A DNA stretch of 64,000 bases from Pseudomonadota bacterium (GTDB lineage: Bacteria > Desulfobacterota > Desulfarculia > Desulfarculales > Desulfarculaceae), in NCBI GenBank assembly GCA_018902755.1, contig JAHIQI010000018.1, positions 1 through 64,000 on the forward strand. The letters run 5' to 3'. Below are positions 8,524-16,438 of this stretch, piece by piece. The number at the start of each line of letters is the position of its first letter. Positions within the stretch are counted from its first letter, which is position 1. The notes under the pieces are model-generated. The model made no database searches and had not been told where the DNA came from. It saw only the letters and a list, made by a program, of their open reading frames with translations. A program made the translations under genes and the position numbers.

Positions 8524-9894
8524 CTACTTATAGCAGCAGAACACCTTGTTTTGCAGGATCTCGACCTTGTCATTGAGGAAGCGCGAGTTATAGCCGCCGT
8601 TGCGCAGGATGCTGTAGCCCATCTCCGCGCGCAAGCCGGTGCGGCAGTGGGTGATGATCTCCTTGTCCTTGGGCAACTCGCTCAGACGGGCGCTTAGCTC
8701 GTCCACCGGGATGTTCTTGGCTCCGGGAACCATGCCCCCGGCCGACTCGGCGCGGGTGCGCACGTCCAGGATGATCACGCCCTTGGGCTGGTTGCGCACG
8801 ATGTTCATGAACTCGTCGCCGGTGATCTCTCCCGGGTGGGGACGAGGAAGGTAGAAGATCTTGGTGCTGACCATATCCCGCTGGATGGGGCCCTTGTCCT
8901 TGACCCAGCCCTGGTAGCCGCCCTTGAGGATGGCCACGTTGTGGTAGCCCCAGGAGCCGATCTGCTTGGCGATGTCCTTGAGGCCGTCCAAATCGGTGCC
9001 GTCGGAGTACAGCACTATGTAGGCCTTGCGGTCCAGGGGGAACTGCTCGCGCTGGGAGATGACCTTGTCCTTGGCGATGGCCACCGCGCCCTGCACGTGG
9101 CCCTTCTTGGCGGCCTCGACCCCACGGGTGTCGATGACCACGATGTAACCCAGACGCTTGCTCACGAAATCAGAGGTGGTCAGGATCGGGTTGCCGGCTT
9201 TGGTCCAAGCGGGGATGCCGGCGTGGAAGACCTTGACGTTGGTGTAACCGTTCTTTTCCGCCAACCTGGCGGCCATGGGCGAGAGCACTCACCTGAAGCC
9301 CTGGCAGTAGAAAATCACCAGTTGGCTCTTGTCCTTGGGAAGCTTGCCCATCATGTCGGGCATCTTGGGGAAGGGCATGTTGATGGAGGTGGGGATGTTG
9401 CCCTCGTTGAAGCGGATGGGCGGGCGCGAGTCCACCAGGGTGTACTTGCCCTTTTCCGGTCCCTGGGCCACCAGGGCCGCCACTTCCTTGACATCGATCA
9501 GCTGGCTCTCGGGCACCTTGATCACCGGCTTGGCCACGATGGCCGTAGCCACCAGGTCCGAGCCCTCTTTCTTGTAGGTGACCTGCACCGGGATGGGCTT
9601 TTTGAGGGCCTTGATGTTGGGGACGTTGCTGACCGTGGTCTGGGGGGTGAACTTGAGGATGATGTTCTTGCCCGGAGCGACCTCAACCGAAATGGACTTG
9701 GCCTTATTGGAGCGGCTTTGGAAGTCGCCGGCCACCACGTTTTTCATGTCCTTGATCTCGGCGTGGCACTTCAGGCACTTTTTGTCGGCCATCACCTCGG
9801 CCCGGGCCGGTCCGGCCAGGGCAAAGGAGGCCGTCACCCCGGTGGCCAACAACAGGGCCAGCCAGGATGCGCGCCTTAAGGCTTTTGCAATCAT
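8524..9894 (-). CDS. Periplasmic heme-c / triple-rhodanese protein, probable selenoprotein (in-frame UGA at 9289-9291)
   Basis: Read through one TGA, the frame encodes 456 residues. It has a signal peptide (cleavage near PARA-E), a heme-c motif CLKCH near residue 40, then three rhodanese domains. The first has the active loop YCQGFR-U-VLSPMAARLA, where relatives usually carry cysteine at the U position. The second (about 255-325) has lost its active cysteine (YSDGTDLD). The third (about 360-440) keeps HCRTGLRA. The TGA replaces a Cys codon without any frame change, and homology continues directly across it. A 5-bp hairpin with loop AGGUU starts 17 bases after the UGA, as in bacterial SECIS elements. 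A conventional gene caller would split it at 9288/9289. A sigma-54 promoter lies upstream and a terminator downstream. It probably handles periplasmic sulfane sulfur or thiol redox. Confidence 0.8.
9258..9272 (-). promoter_or_regulatory. SECIS-like hairpin for UGA recoding
   Basis: Minus-strand RNA CCGCC-AGGUU-GGCGG, positions +17 to +31 after the UGA. The stem is perfect, and the apical loop has the GGU seen in the E. coli fdhF SECIS (loop AGGUCU at about +18 to +23). Distance and loop match what SelB recognises. Confidence 0.7.
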
Positions 9895-10015
9895 GTGAAT
9901 ACCTCCGTGGTTGATATTGGGGACACGCCGGGACGGCTGCCAACTCCATCCTGGCCTGTAAACTGCGGCTTAACGCCTGCTCACTTTCAGGGGGCAAAGC
10001 TGCATATGTGGATAG

Positions 10016-10031
10016 AGCAACACTCATGCCA
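10016..10031 (-). promoter_or_regulatory. Sigma-54 promoter for the rhodanese selenoprotein gene
   Basis: Minus strand reads TGGCATGAGTGTTGCT, matching TGGCAYR-N4-TTGCW with GG and GC at the required spacing. The start codon is about 110 bases downstream. Confidence 0.75.
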
Positions 10032-10119
10032 GTATAGCTCATATCTCTTATTTGGCTGATTTTCGCTTGGTTATCCCGATTTATCGCCCCCTAATCCTCC
10101 CCGAACAAGGGAACATTGT

Positions 10120-10144
10120 GTTAAGTTTTTTAATAGTCGTTAAG
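10120..10144 (+). promoter_or_regulatory. GTTAAG direct repeats, candidate EBP binding sites
   Basis: GTTAAG occurs at 10120-10125 and 10139-10144 in an AT-rich setting between the two divergent sigma-54 promoters. This is where an enhancer-binding protein could serve both. Confidence 0.4.
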
Positions 10145-10313
10145 TTAGATGCGCTATACTGAACGCCTACTATGCCGCTGGAGTAGCTTTAGATTCCAGC
10201 CGCCCGGCCGGAGACAGGGGAGATTTAGTCATTGAATTTACGGAGATACACCCTAATGCCCTGGCGCGGCCCGGGGCCTGCCCTAGACGGAGGCCTGGCC
10301 GGTGGTTGGCAGT

Positions 10314-10329
10314 TGGCAGGTGTTTTGCT
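10314..10329 (+). promoter_or_regulatory. Sigma-54 promoter facing the EBP gene
   Basis: TGGCAGGTGTTTTGCT matches the -24/-12 consensus with correct spacing. It lies about 160 bases before the start of the EBP gene at 10490, suggesting that the EBP gene is itself sigma-54 dependent. Confidence 0.6.
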
Positions 10330-10434
10330 TTTATCAAGGGCGGACGAAGACAACCGGCAGGCCCCCTGACCGGGCCTTTGCCTGCAACTATCTGTTTATT
10401 GGTTACTATCGGCGGTACTCGGCCTGAAAAACCA

Positions 10435-10461
10435 TGTTAACGGTTAACTGTAACCTTAACA
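10435..10461. promoter_or_regulatory. Palindromic operator-like site before the EBP gene
   Basis: Arms TGTTAA and TTAACA bound a 27-base imperfect palindrome containing additional GTTAAC units. It lies 28 bases before the EBP start codon, so binding there could repress or autoregulate the gene. Confidence 0.45.
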
Positions 10462-10489
10462 TTTATTAATTAACACCAGGCGGCGCACT

Positions 10490-11851
10490 ATGGATTTGAC
10501 CCCCTATTGGAAGACGGTGATGGACACCATGCAGGACGGCCTGCTGGTGGTGGACGACTTCGGCTCCATCGTGGCCATGAATCCGGCCGCCGAAGACCTC
10601 ACCGGCTATGCCCAAAGCGAACTGGTGGGCCGCAACTGCAAGGTGCTCAATTGCACCGGGTGCAGCATCTTGGGCCAGGGGGCGGGGGCCAAGTGGTGCC
10701 AGCTGTTCGTGGAGGGCTCGGTGCGGGCCAAGCGCTGCACCATCACCAACAAGGACGGCCAGCAGGTGGACGTGATCAAGCGGGCCTCGGTGCTCAAGGA
10801 CGAGCACGGCCAGGCCCTGGGCGCGGTGGAGACGCTCATCGACATCAGCGAGTTGGCCAAGAAGGAGCAGGAGATCACCGACCTGCGCCGCACCCTCAGG
10901 GGTCAGGAGGATGGCCGCTACGGCATCCTGGGGCGCAGCGAGGCCATGCAGCGCCTGTTCGACCTGGTGGAAAACGTGGCCTCCAGCGAGGCCCCGGTAC
11001 TTATTCACGGGGAAAGCGGCACCGGCAAGGAGCTGGTGGCCCGGGCCATCCACCAGCTGGGCCCCCGGCGCGAAGAGCCCTTCATCAAGGTGAACTGCGC
11101 CGCGCTCAACGAGAGCCTCCTGGAAAGCGAGCTGTTCGGCCACGTGCGCGGGGCCTTCACCGGGGCCGAGCGCACCCGGGTGGGTCGCTTCGAGGCGGCC
11201 CACGGTGGCGACATCTTCCTGGACGAGATCGGCGACGTGCCCTTGGCCACCCAGGTCAAGCTTTTGCGCGTGCTGGAAAACCGGGAGATCGAGCGGGTGG
11301 GCGACCACCAGCCCATCGAGGTGGACGTGCGCATCATCACCGCCACCAACCAGGACCTGGACAGCCTCATCGCCAGGGGCGAGTTCCGCGAGGACCTTTT
11401 CTACCGCATCAACGTGGTGCCCCTGAACGTGCCACCCCTGCGGCGGCGTTTGGAGGACGTGCCGCTCATCGCCCACCACGGCATCCAGCGCATCGCCCTA
11501 AAAAGCGGCAAGCCCATCAGCGGCGTCACCCCCGGCGCCATGGAGCGCCTGCTGGCCTATCCCTGGCCGGGCAACGTGCGCGAGCTGATCAACGCCATCG
11601 AGTACGCCTTCGTGCTTTGTCCCGGCGGGCTCATCGCCGCCGAGCACCTGCCCCCCAAGATCGCCGGAGGCCAGGCCGCCCCGGCCCACCGCCGGGGAAG
11701 GCCCTCCCTGGACCGCCAGCATCTGGTGGATGTGCTACGCCAGTGCGGGGGCAACCAGTCCCAGGCCGCCAGGGTCTTGGGAGTGAGCCGGGTTACGGTG
11801 TGGAAGCGCATCAAGGATTACGGCATAAATCTGCGCACCGACATCGTTTAA
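10490..11851 (+). CDS. Sigma-54-dependent PAS-type enhancer-binding protein
   Basis: 453 residues. A PAS sensor domain (about 5-120) carries a cysteine-rich stretch (NCKVLNCTGCSI, then WCQLF and KRCTITN) that could bind a metal centre or sense redox state. The AAA+ domain (about 145-385) has Walker A GESGTGKE near residue 174, the sigma-54 contact loop GAFTGA near 220 and Walker B IFLDEIGD. A Fis-type helix-turn-helix ends the protein (SQAARVLGVSRVTVWKRI). No receiver domain, so it probably senses its signal directly. Divergent from the rhodanese selenoprotein gene, whose sigma-54 promoter it most likely activates. Confidence 0.92.
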   Translation: MDLTPYWKTVMDTMQDGLLVVDDFGSIVAMNPAAEDLTGYAQSELVGRNCKVLNCTGCSILGQGAGAKWCQLFVEGSVRAKRCTITNKDGQQVDVIKRASVLKDEHGQALGAVETLIDISELAKKEQEITDLRRTLRGQEDGRYGILGRSEAMQRLFDLVENVASSEAPVLIHGESGTGKELVARAIHQLGPRREEPFIKVNCAALNESLLESELFGHVRGAFTGAERTRVGRFEAAHGGDIFLDEIGDVPLATQVKLLRVLENREIERVGDHQPIEVDVRIITATNQDLDSLIARGEFREDLFYRINVVPLNVPPLRRRLEDVPLIAHHGIQRIALKSGKPISGVTPGAMERLLAYPWPGNVRELINAIEYAFVLCPGGLIAAEHLPPKIAGGQAAPAHRRGRPSLDRQHLVDVLRQCGGNQSQAARVLGVSRVTVWKRIKDYGINLRTDIV

Positions 11852-11878
11852 GGGTGTTTTTGATACTGGGCCGTGCGC

Positions 11879-11920
11879 CCGGCTTCGCCTGCCGCCCGGC
11901 CCTTCGGTCGCTGGCTGCGC
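11879..11920. repeat. Possible remnant of the structured intergenic repeat
   Basis: CCGGCTTCGCC near 11879 and GGCTGCGCCGG at 11910-11920 resemble the outer ends of the repeat copies at 8.2, 23.5 and 31.4 kb, but the inner hairpin is missing. A short, weak relic at best. Confidence 0.3.
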
Positions 11921-11970
11921 CGGTAATTCTTTTGTCGTCGCGAAGGCGCGTTTGCTCATTCGGCTTTTCT

Positions 11971-11989
11971 GGTATTATGACGTAATACC
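11971..11989. promoter_or_regulatory. Palindromic operator upstream of the metal-binding protein gene
   Basis: GGTATTA-TGACG-TAATACC has perfect 7-base arms and ends 22 bases before the ATG of the zinc-type binding protein. It overlaps a TATTAT hexamer (11973-11978) with TTTGCT 16 bases upstream, so a bound repressor would cover the -10 box. Zur or another metal-responsive repressor is the natural candidate, by context only. Confidence 0.6.
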
Positions 11990-12011
11990 TTCCTTGATCC
12001 GGAGGAGCCCC

Positions 12012-12896
12012 ATGCGCGTCACGTTGCTCGTTGTGGCCCTGCTCAGCTTCCTGGCCTCCCCATCCTTCGCGGCCCCAGCCGCCGCCCAACCCCTGACCGT
12101 GGGGGTGTCCATCGCTCCCCAGGCCTGGCTGGTGAAGCAGGTGGGCGGCGAGTTCGTGAAGCCCCTGGTGCTGTTGCCCCCCGGAGCCAGCCCGGCCACC
12201 TACGAGCCCGGACCCCGCCAACTGGCCAACCTCAGCAATGCCAAGCTTTACCTGGCGGTGGGGGTCCCCTTTGAGCGGGTGTTCTTGCCCCGGCTCAGGG
12301 CCAAGCTGCCGGGGCTCACCATCGCGCCCATGCAGGCGGGCATAAAGCTGCGCCGCCTGGAAGGCTCCCACCACCACGGCGGCAAGGAGCTGCCCGGCCA
12401 CGGGGCCGGGGCGCCCGACCCCCACGTGTGGCTGGGGCCGCTCCAGGCCCAGGTGATGGCCGTGAACACCGCCCAGGCCCTGGGCAGCATCGACCCGTCC
12501 CATGCCGCCGCCTACCAGGCCAATCTCAAGAAGGTGCTGGACGAGTTGGGCGCTCTGAACGACGAGCTGGCCCGCACCCTGGCCCCCCTCAAGGGGCGCA
12601 CCGTGCTGGTCTACCACCCGGCCTACGGCTATCTGCTTGAGGCCTACGGCCTCAAGCAGGAGGCGGTGGAGTTGGAGGGCAAGGAGCCGGGACCGCGCCG
12701 CCTGGCCGAGCTGATCGACGAGGCCAAGGCGGAGGGCATCAAGGTGATCTTCGTGCAGCCTCAGTTCAACCCGGCCAGCGCGGCCACGGTGGCCCAGGCC
12801 ATCGGGGGCATGGTGGTAAGCCTGGACCCCTTGGCTTATGATTACATGAACAACCTGCGGGCCTTGGCCGCCAAGATAGCCAAGGGCCTGCGCTAA
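12012..12896 (+). CDS. Zinc/manganese-type metal ABC substrate-binding protein (ZnuA family)
   Basis: 294 residues with a signal peptide ending near SFA-APAAAQ. It belongs to the cluster A-I metal-binding protein family: VSIAPQAWLVKQ at the N-terminus, a His-rich loop (HHHGGKELPGHG) followed by DPHVWLGP, and VYHPAYGYLLEAYGL. The histidines of DPHVW and VYHPA are typical metal ligands. ATG at 12012 follows GGAGGAG; an upstream in-frame start lacks one. No ABC ATPase or ABC permease follows. Instead the next genes encode a COG0701-type permease and its partner, so delivery to a non-ABC system is suggested. Confidence 0.85.
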   Translation: MRVTLLVVALLSFLASPSFAAPAAAQPLTVGVSIAPQAWLVKQVGGEFVKPLVLLPPGASPATYEPGPRQLANLSNAKLYLAVGVPFERVFLPRLRAKLPGLTIAPMQAGIKLRRLEGSHHHGGKELPGHGAGAPDPHVWLGPLQAQVMAVNTAQALGSIDPSHAAAYQANLKKVLDELGALNDELARTLAPLKGRTVLVYHPAYGYLLEAYGLKQEAVELEGKEPGPRRLAELIDEAKAEGIKVIFVQPQFNPASAATVAQAIGGMVVSLDPLAYDYMNNLRALAAKIAKGLR

Positions 12897-12925
12897 AGCG
12901 CCCGCCCCCCAACCTCAGGACCGGC

Positions 12926-13888
12926 ATGACCCAACCTGATCAGCTAGACCTATTCTTCTCCCTGGTCCTGGCCCTGTTCTGGGAGGCCGCGCCCTTCCTC
13001 TTGTTGGGCTCCTTGGTGGGGGCGGTGGTGGAGTGCTACCTTAGCCGGGAGTTCCTGGCCCGCCACCTGCCCCAGGGCCGGGTGGGCGCGGTGTTCCTGG
13101 GCCTGGGCGCGGGCATGATTTTGCCCACCTGCGAGTGCGGGGTGGTGCCGGTGGTGCGCCGCCTGCTGGACAAGGGAGTGCCGCCCACCACGGCGCTCAC
13201 CTACATGCTGGCCGCGCCGGTGATAAACCCGGTGGTGCTCATCTCCACCTACGTGGCTTTCCAGGGCCAGATGTCCATGCTACTGGGCCGGGTGGTGCTG
13301 GTGGCGATCACCGCCGGGGCGGTGGGCTTCTACTTCAGCCGCCGATCCATAAACGAAATCGTGCGCCCGGCCACGCCGCTCCTGGGCCAGGTCCAGATTC
13401 AGCCCATCGGGGCCATGCTCCCGGCCGCGCCGCCCCACGAGGCGGGCTGCGCCTGCGGCTGCGGCCACGACCACACCACCGGGCAAAAGGGCATCAAGCA
13501 GGTCCTGGTGCGCACCGCCGAAGAGTTCATGCACATGTCCCTGTATCTGCTGGCCGGGGCCCTGGCCGCAGCGGCGGTCAAGGCCTTCTTGCCGGTGTCG
13601 GTGCTCAGCGCGGTGCAGGACAACCTGCTCTTGTCCGTGGCCGCCCTCATGGGTCTGGCGGTGCTCTTGTCGGTGTGCTCCGAGGCCGACGCCTTTGTGG
13701 CCGCCTCCTTCCTGGGCTTTCCCGGCGCGGCCCAGCTGGCCTTCATCGCCCTGGGGCCCATGCTGGACCTCAAGCTGCTGGCCATGTTTGGGGGGGCCTT
13801 CCGCAAGCGGGTGGTGCTGGTGCTGGCCGTGCTGCCCACGGTGCTGGTGTTCGTCTTGTCCATCGTCTGGGGGTGGCTGTGGTGGTAG
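12926..13888 (+). CDS. COG0701/DUF318-type inner-membrane permease
   Basis: 320 residues with about eight predicted membrane spans. The family signature LPTCECGVVPVVRRLL (about residues 70-85) and the second repeat VLLSVCSEADAFVAASF are present. A cytoplasmic loop contains a His/Cys-rich segment (EAGCACGCGHDH, about 171-182) that could bind metal. Members of this family are linked to metal or arsenical transport. It lies 29 bases after the metal-binding protein gene, and its last bases overlap the start of the TIGR03943-type gene, so the three are probably one operon. Confidence 0.85.
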   Translation: MTQPDQLDLFFSLVLALFWEAAPFLLLGSLVGAVVECYLSREFLARHLPQGRVGAVFLGLGAGMILPTCECGVVPVVRRLLDKGVPPTTALTYMLAAPVINPVVLISTYVAFQGQMSMLLGRVVLVAITAGAVGFYFSRRSINEIVRPATPLLGQVQIQPIGAMLPAAPPHEAGCACGCGHDHTTGQKGIKQVLVRTAEEFMHMSLYLLAGALAAAAVKAFLPVSVLSAVQDNLLLSVAALMGLAVLLSVCSEADAFVAASFLGFPGAAQLAFIALGPMLDLKLLAMFGGAFRKRVVLVLAVLPTVLVFVLSIVWGWLWW

Positions 13889-14667
13889 TAAGACCCAACC
13901 GCCTGTTCGCCTCCCTGGAGGCCCTGATCCTGGCCGGGCTGGGCCTGTTCATGCTCACCCTGTCCTTCAGCCAGGACTACTGGATGCTCCTTAACCCCAA
14001 GTTCCGCTGGCTCACCGGCAGCGCCGGGGGACTCTTGGCGCTGTGCGGCCTGGTGGCCGCCCTGGTGGCGGGCCGGCGCTCCGGGCCGCTCAAGACCCTG
14101 GTATTGGCCGCGCTCCTGGTGGTGTGCCTGGCCTGGGACCAGGGGGCCTTTCCCCAGCCCGGCGTGGGGGCCGATGCCGGGCCCTTCACCCACTCCCAAA
14201 AGGAGCGCATCGCCTCGCGGGTGACCAGGGACGGCCAGGAGTACATCAAGATCAACCTGGCTGAGCTGTTCGTATTGGCCGAGCAGGCCAAGCCGGAAAA
14301 GATCAAGCAGCGCTACGTGCTCAGGGCCCAGGTGGTCGAAACCCCCGACCTCAAGAGCAAGGGCCATTTCGCCCTGGTCAGGCTCAGCGTGTACTGCTGC
14401 CTGGCCGACGCGGTGTGGGTGGGCTTTTTGGCCACGCCGGTGGACGGCACCTTCCCGCCCATGGGCTCCTGGGTGGCGGTGTACGGCACCCTGGAACTAC
14501 GCCCCAACGCGCCGGAGAAAAGCGAGGCCCAGTTGGACAAGCGCACCAACCGGGTGAGCGCCATCAACCAGCGCTTTCTGTTCAAGGCCGACAAGGTCAT
14601 TCCCATCCAGCCGCTGTCCGTGCCTTACATGTTCGAAATGAGGCCCGAGGAGCCTTACGCCTACTAG
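13882..14667 (+). CDS. TIGR03943/DUF1980 family permease-complex subunit
   Basis: About 261 residues starting at a GTG that overlaps the previous gene by 7 bases, so translation is coupled. Two to three hydrophobic spans (about 10-80) are followed by a soluble domain with the family features RYVLRAQVVETPDL, VRLSVYCCLADAVWVGF and WVAVYGTLEL. This family is regularly encoded next to COG0701 permeases and is proposed to form a two-component membrane complex with them. The exact start is uncertain: GTG at 13879 or 13882. Confidence 0.75.
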   Translation: MVVRPNRLFASLEALILAGLGLFMLTLSFSQDYWMLLNPKFRWLTGSAGGLLALCGLVAALVAGRRSGPLKTLVLAALLVVCLAWDQGAFPQPGVGADAGPFTHSQKERIASRVTRDGQEYIKINLAELFVLAEQAKPEKIKQRYVLRAQVVETPDLKSKGHFALVRLSVYCCLADAVWVGFLATPVDGTFPPMGSWVAVYGTLELRPNAPEKSEAQLDKRTNRVSAINQRFLFKADKVIPIQPLSVPYMFEMRPEEPYAY

Positions 14668-14712
14668 TTGGCATCGCCGGCTGCGCCGGACAGCTTTAAT
14701 CAAGTAAAAGCA

Positions 14713-14755
14713 GTCATCACGAGGAGCATCTCGAAAGAGATGCGACGTGGTGAGC
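14713..14755. repeat. Dispersed repeat end with tetraloop hairpin
   Basis: GTCATCACGAGGAGC is followed by a perfect hairpin GCATCTC-GAAA-GAGATGC (14726-14743) and GACGTGGTGAGCTT. It has the form of the common GAGGAGC...GCGACG repeat and runs opposite to the repeat at 14995-15031. Confidence 0.5.
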
Positions 14756-14994
14756 TTCCCCTTACCCCAGGCGGGAGGGGTTGGGGCATGGAAGATGGTG
14801 TGGTGGTGTCTGGTGAGCAAAAGCATGACAAAGGAAACGGAAGATGGCCACGTCGCGGCGGAACGGCCCCCCTCACCTTCCCAGCCCTTGCCTCCGCCGC
14901 TCCTCGCCATGACCGCTATTGGCTGGAGGTAGAGGGCGGACGGATGTGCCCTGATCGGACATTGGTGCTTACGCGATAGCATCTCCTGCGAACA

Positions 14995-15031
14995 GAGATT
15001 GCTTCGTCCCTCTGCTCCTCGCAACGGCAAG
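14995..15031. repeat. GATTGCTT...CTCGCAACGGC dispersed repeat
   Basis: GAGATTGCTTCGTCCCTCTG followed by CTCCTCGCAACGGCAAG aligns without gaps to 8171-8207. Confidence 0.5.
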
Positions 15032-15188
15032 GAGTGTTGCTTCCTTTTTGGCGATTCATCCGATACCCTGGCTCCACCTACACAGCCAAGCGGCCGGAAA
15101 GATCAACCCATCCCCTTGCCTCTCCACCCGCCAAAAGGTAAGGTGGCTTCTATCCTTGTGCCCTTGAACCTTGTTAGGGGAGGAGCCG

Positions 15189-16388
15189 GTGAACCCTGAA
15201 GAGCGGCGGCTGTTGGCGGTGACCTGCTTCGGCCACTTCCTGTCCCACTACAACATGCTGGTGTTCCCCTCGGTCACCGTGCCCTTGGCGGCCATGCTGG
15301 GCCTGCCCTTGGGCGCGGTGCTGCCCATAAGCCTCTACCAATACCTGCTGTTCGGGATAACCGCCCTGCCCTGGGGCCTGGCCTGCGATCGCTTCGGGGC
15401 CAAGCCGCTGTTGGTGCTGTTCTTCCTGGGGGCCGGGGTCAGCGGCCTGGTTGCCGCCCTGGTCATCACCGACCCCTTCCTGCTCACCCTGGCCCTGGCC
15501 GGGGTGGGCCTGTTCTCGGGCTGCTACCATCCCGCCGGGCTGGGCCTGGTGGCCCGGGGCATCACCCGCATCGCCCGGGGCATGGCCTACAACGGCATCT
15601 TCGGCAACCTGGGACTGGGCGCGGCGCCCCTGTTCACCGGGGTGGCGGTGTGGCTGTGGGGGCCGCGGGCCGCCTTCGTGGTGCTGGGGGTGCTGAACCT
15701 CATGGGCTTCGTGTCCATGGTGCTGCTCCGGGTGGACGAGCCCCAACGCGCCCAGGGCCATCAGGCCCGCAGCGCCCAGGGCCTGGTGGGGCCGTTCCTC
15801 ATCCTGTTGTGCGCCATGATGTTGGCCGGGTTCACCTACCGGGGAATGACCGTGACCCTGCCCGCCTATCTAGAGTTTCGCGGGCCCGAGCTGTTGGCCT
15901 GGTTCCAGGCGGTGGGCGGGGCCGGCATATCGGGCAACCTCATGGCCACCATCATCACCAGCGGCATCTTCACCATCGGGGCCTTCGGCCAGCTGGCCGG
16001 GGGTTGGCTGGGGGAGAGGGTGGACCCCCGCTGGGGCTACTTCACCTTCCACGCCATAAGCTGGCCCGCGGTGCTGTTCATGGTCTGGGCCGCCAACCTG
16101 CCTTTGGCGCTTTTGGCCCTGGTCTACGCCTTTTTCCTCATCGGCATGCAGCCCATGGAAAACACCCTGGTCAGCCGCCTGAGCCCGCCCGCCTTCCAGC
16201 ACACCGCCTACGGGGTGAAGTTCGTCCTCACCTTCGGCATCGGAGCCCTGGCCGTGGAACTGGCCGGGCTGGTGCAGGCCTCCTGGGGCCTCAGCTCGGT
16301 GTACCTGGGCATCGCCGGGTTCACCGCACTGGTGTTGGTGGCTATCCTGGTTCTCATCTCCCGCACCCCCAAAATGAACCCGGCCTGA
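15189..16388 (+). CDS. Major facilitator superfamily transporter
   Basis: About 399 residues with roughly twelve hydrophobic spans. The loop between spans 2 and 3 carries GLACDRFGAKPLLVLF, matching the MFS signature GxxxDRxGxxxxl. Families of this type export or import small organic molecules; the substrate cannot be read. GTG at 15189 has GGGGAGGAG directly upstream and is preferred over an upstream TTG. It is apparently transcribed alone, with repeats upstream and a convergent outer-membrane protein gene downstream. Confidence 0.85.
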   Translation: MNPEERRLLAVTCFGHFLSHYNMLVFPSVTVPLAAMLGLPLGAVLPISLYQYLLFGITALPWGLACDRFGAKPLLVLFFLGAGVSGLVAALVITDPFLLTLALAGVGLFSGCYHPAGLGLVARGITRIARGMAYNGIFGNLGLGAAPLFTGVAVWLWGPRAAFVVLGVLNLMGFVSMVLLRVDEPQRAQGHQARSAQGLVGPFLILLCAMMLAGFTYRGMTVTLPAYLEFRGPELLAWFQAVGGAGISGNLMATIITSGIFTIGAFGQLAGGWLGERVDPRWGYFTFHAISWPAVLFMVWAANLPLALLALVYAFFLIGMQPMENTLVSRLSPPAFQHTAYGVKFVLTFGIGALAVELAGLVQASWGLSSVYLGIAGFTALVLVAILVLISRTPKMNPA

Positions 16389-16438
16389 GCAAGAGCTTCA
16401 GGCCGGGCGGCGAGGCGTAGAGGGCGCGGGCCCCCCGC

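Larger units (their letters stand above)
9895..10489. other. Divergent control region between the rhodanese gene and its EBP
   Basis: 595 bases with no supported gene. It contains two outward-facing matches to the sigma-54 promoter (10016-10031 minus, 10314-10329 plus), an AT-rich stretch with repeated GTTAAG (10120-10144), a TATACT hexamer at 10155-10160, and a palindrome just before the EBP start (10435-10461). Confidence 0.7.
14668..15188. other. 521-base intergenic region with facing repeat ends
   Basis: No gene is supported. A repeat with a GNRA-looped hairpin lies at 14713-14755, and a GATTGCTT-type repeat in the opposite sense lies at 14995-15031. About 240 bases of unassigned sequence separate them. 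The last 40 bases hold the ribosome site of the MFS gene. Confidence 0.6.

Noticed and set aside
8524..9894. Reading the rhodanese locus as a pseudogene or two separate genes
   Set aside because: There is no frame change, the domain is cut in the middle of its active loop, the stop is TGA in a Cys position, and a SECIS-like hairpin follows. Selenocysteine explains all of these better.
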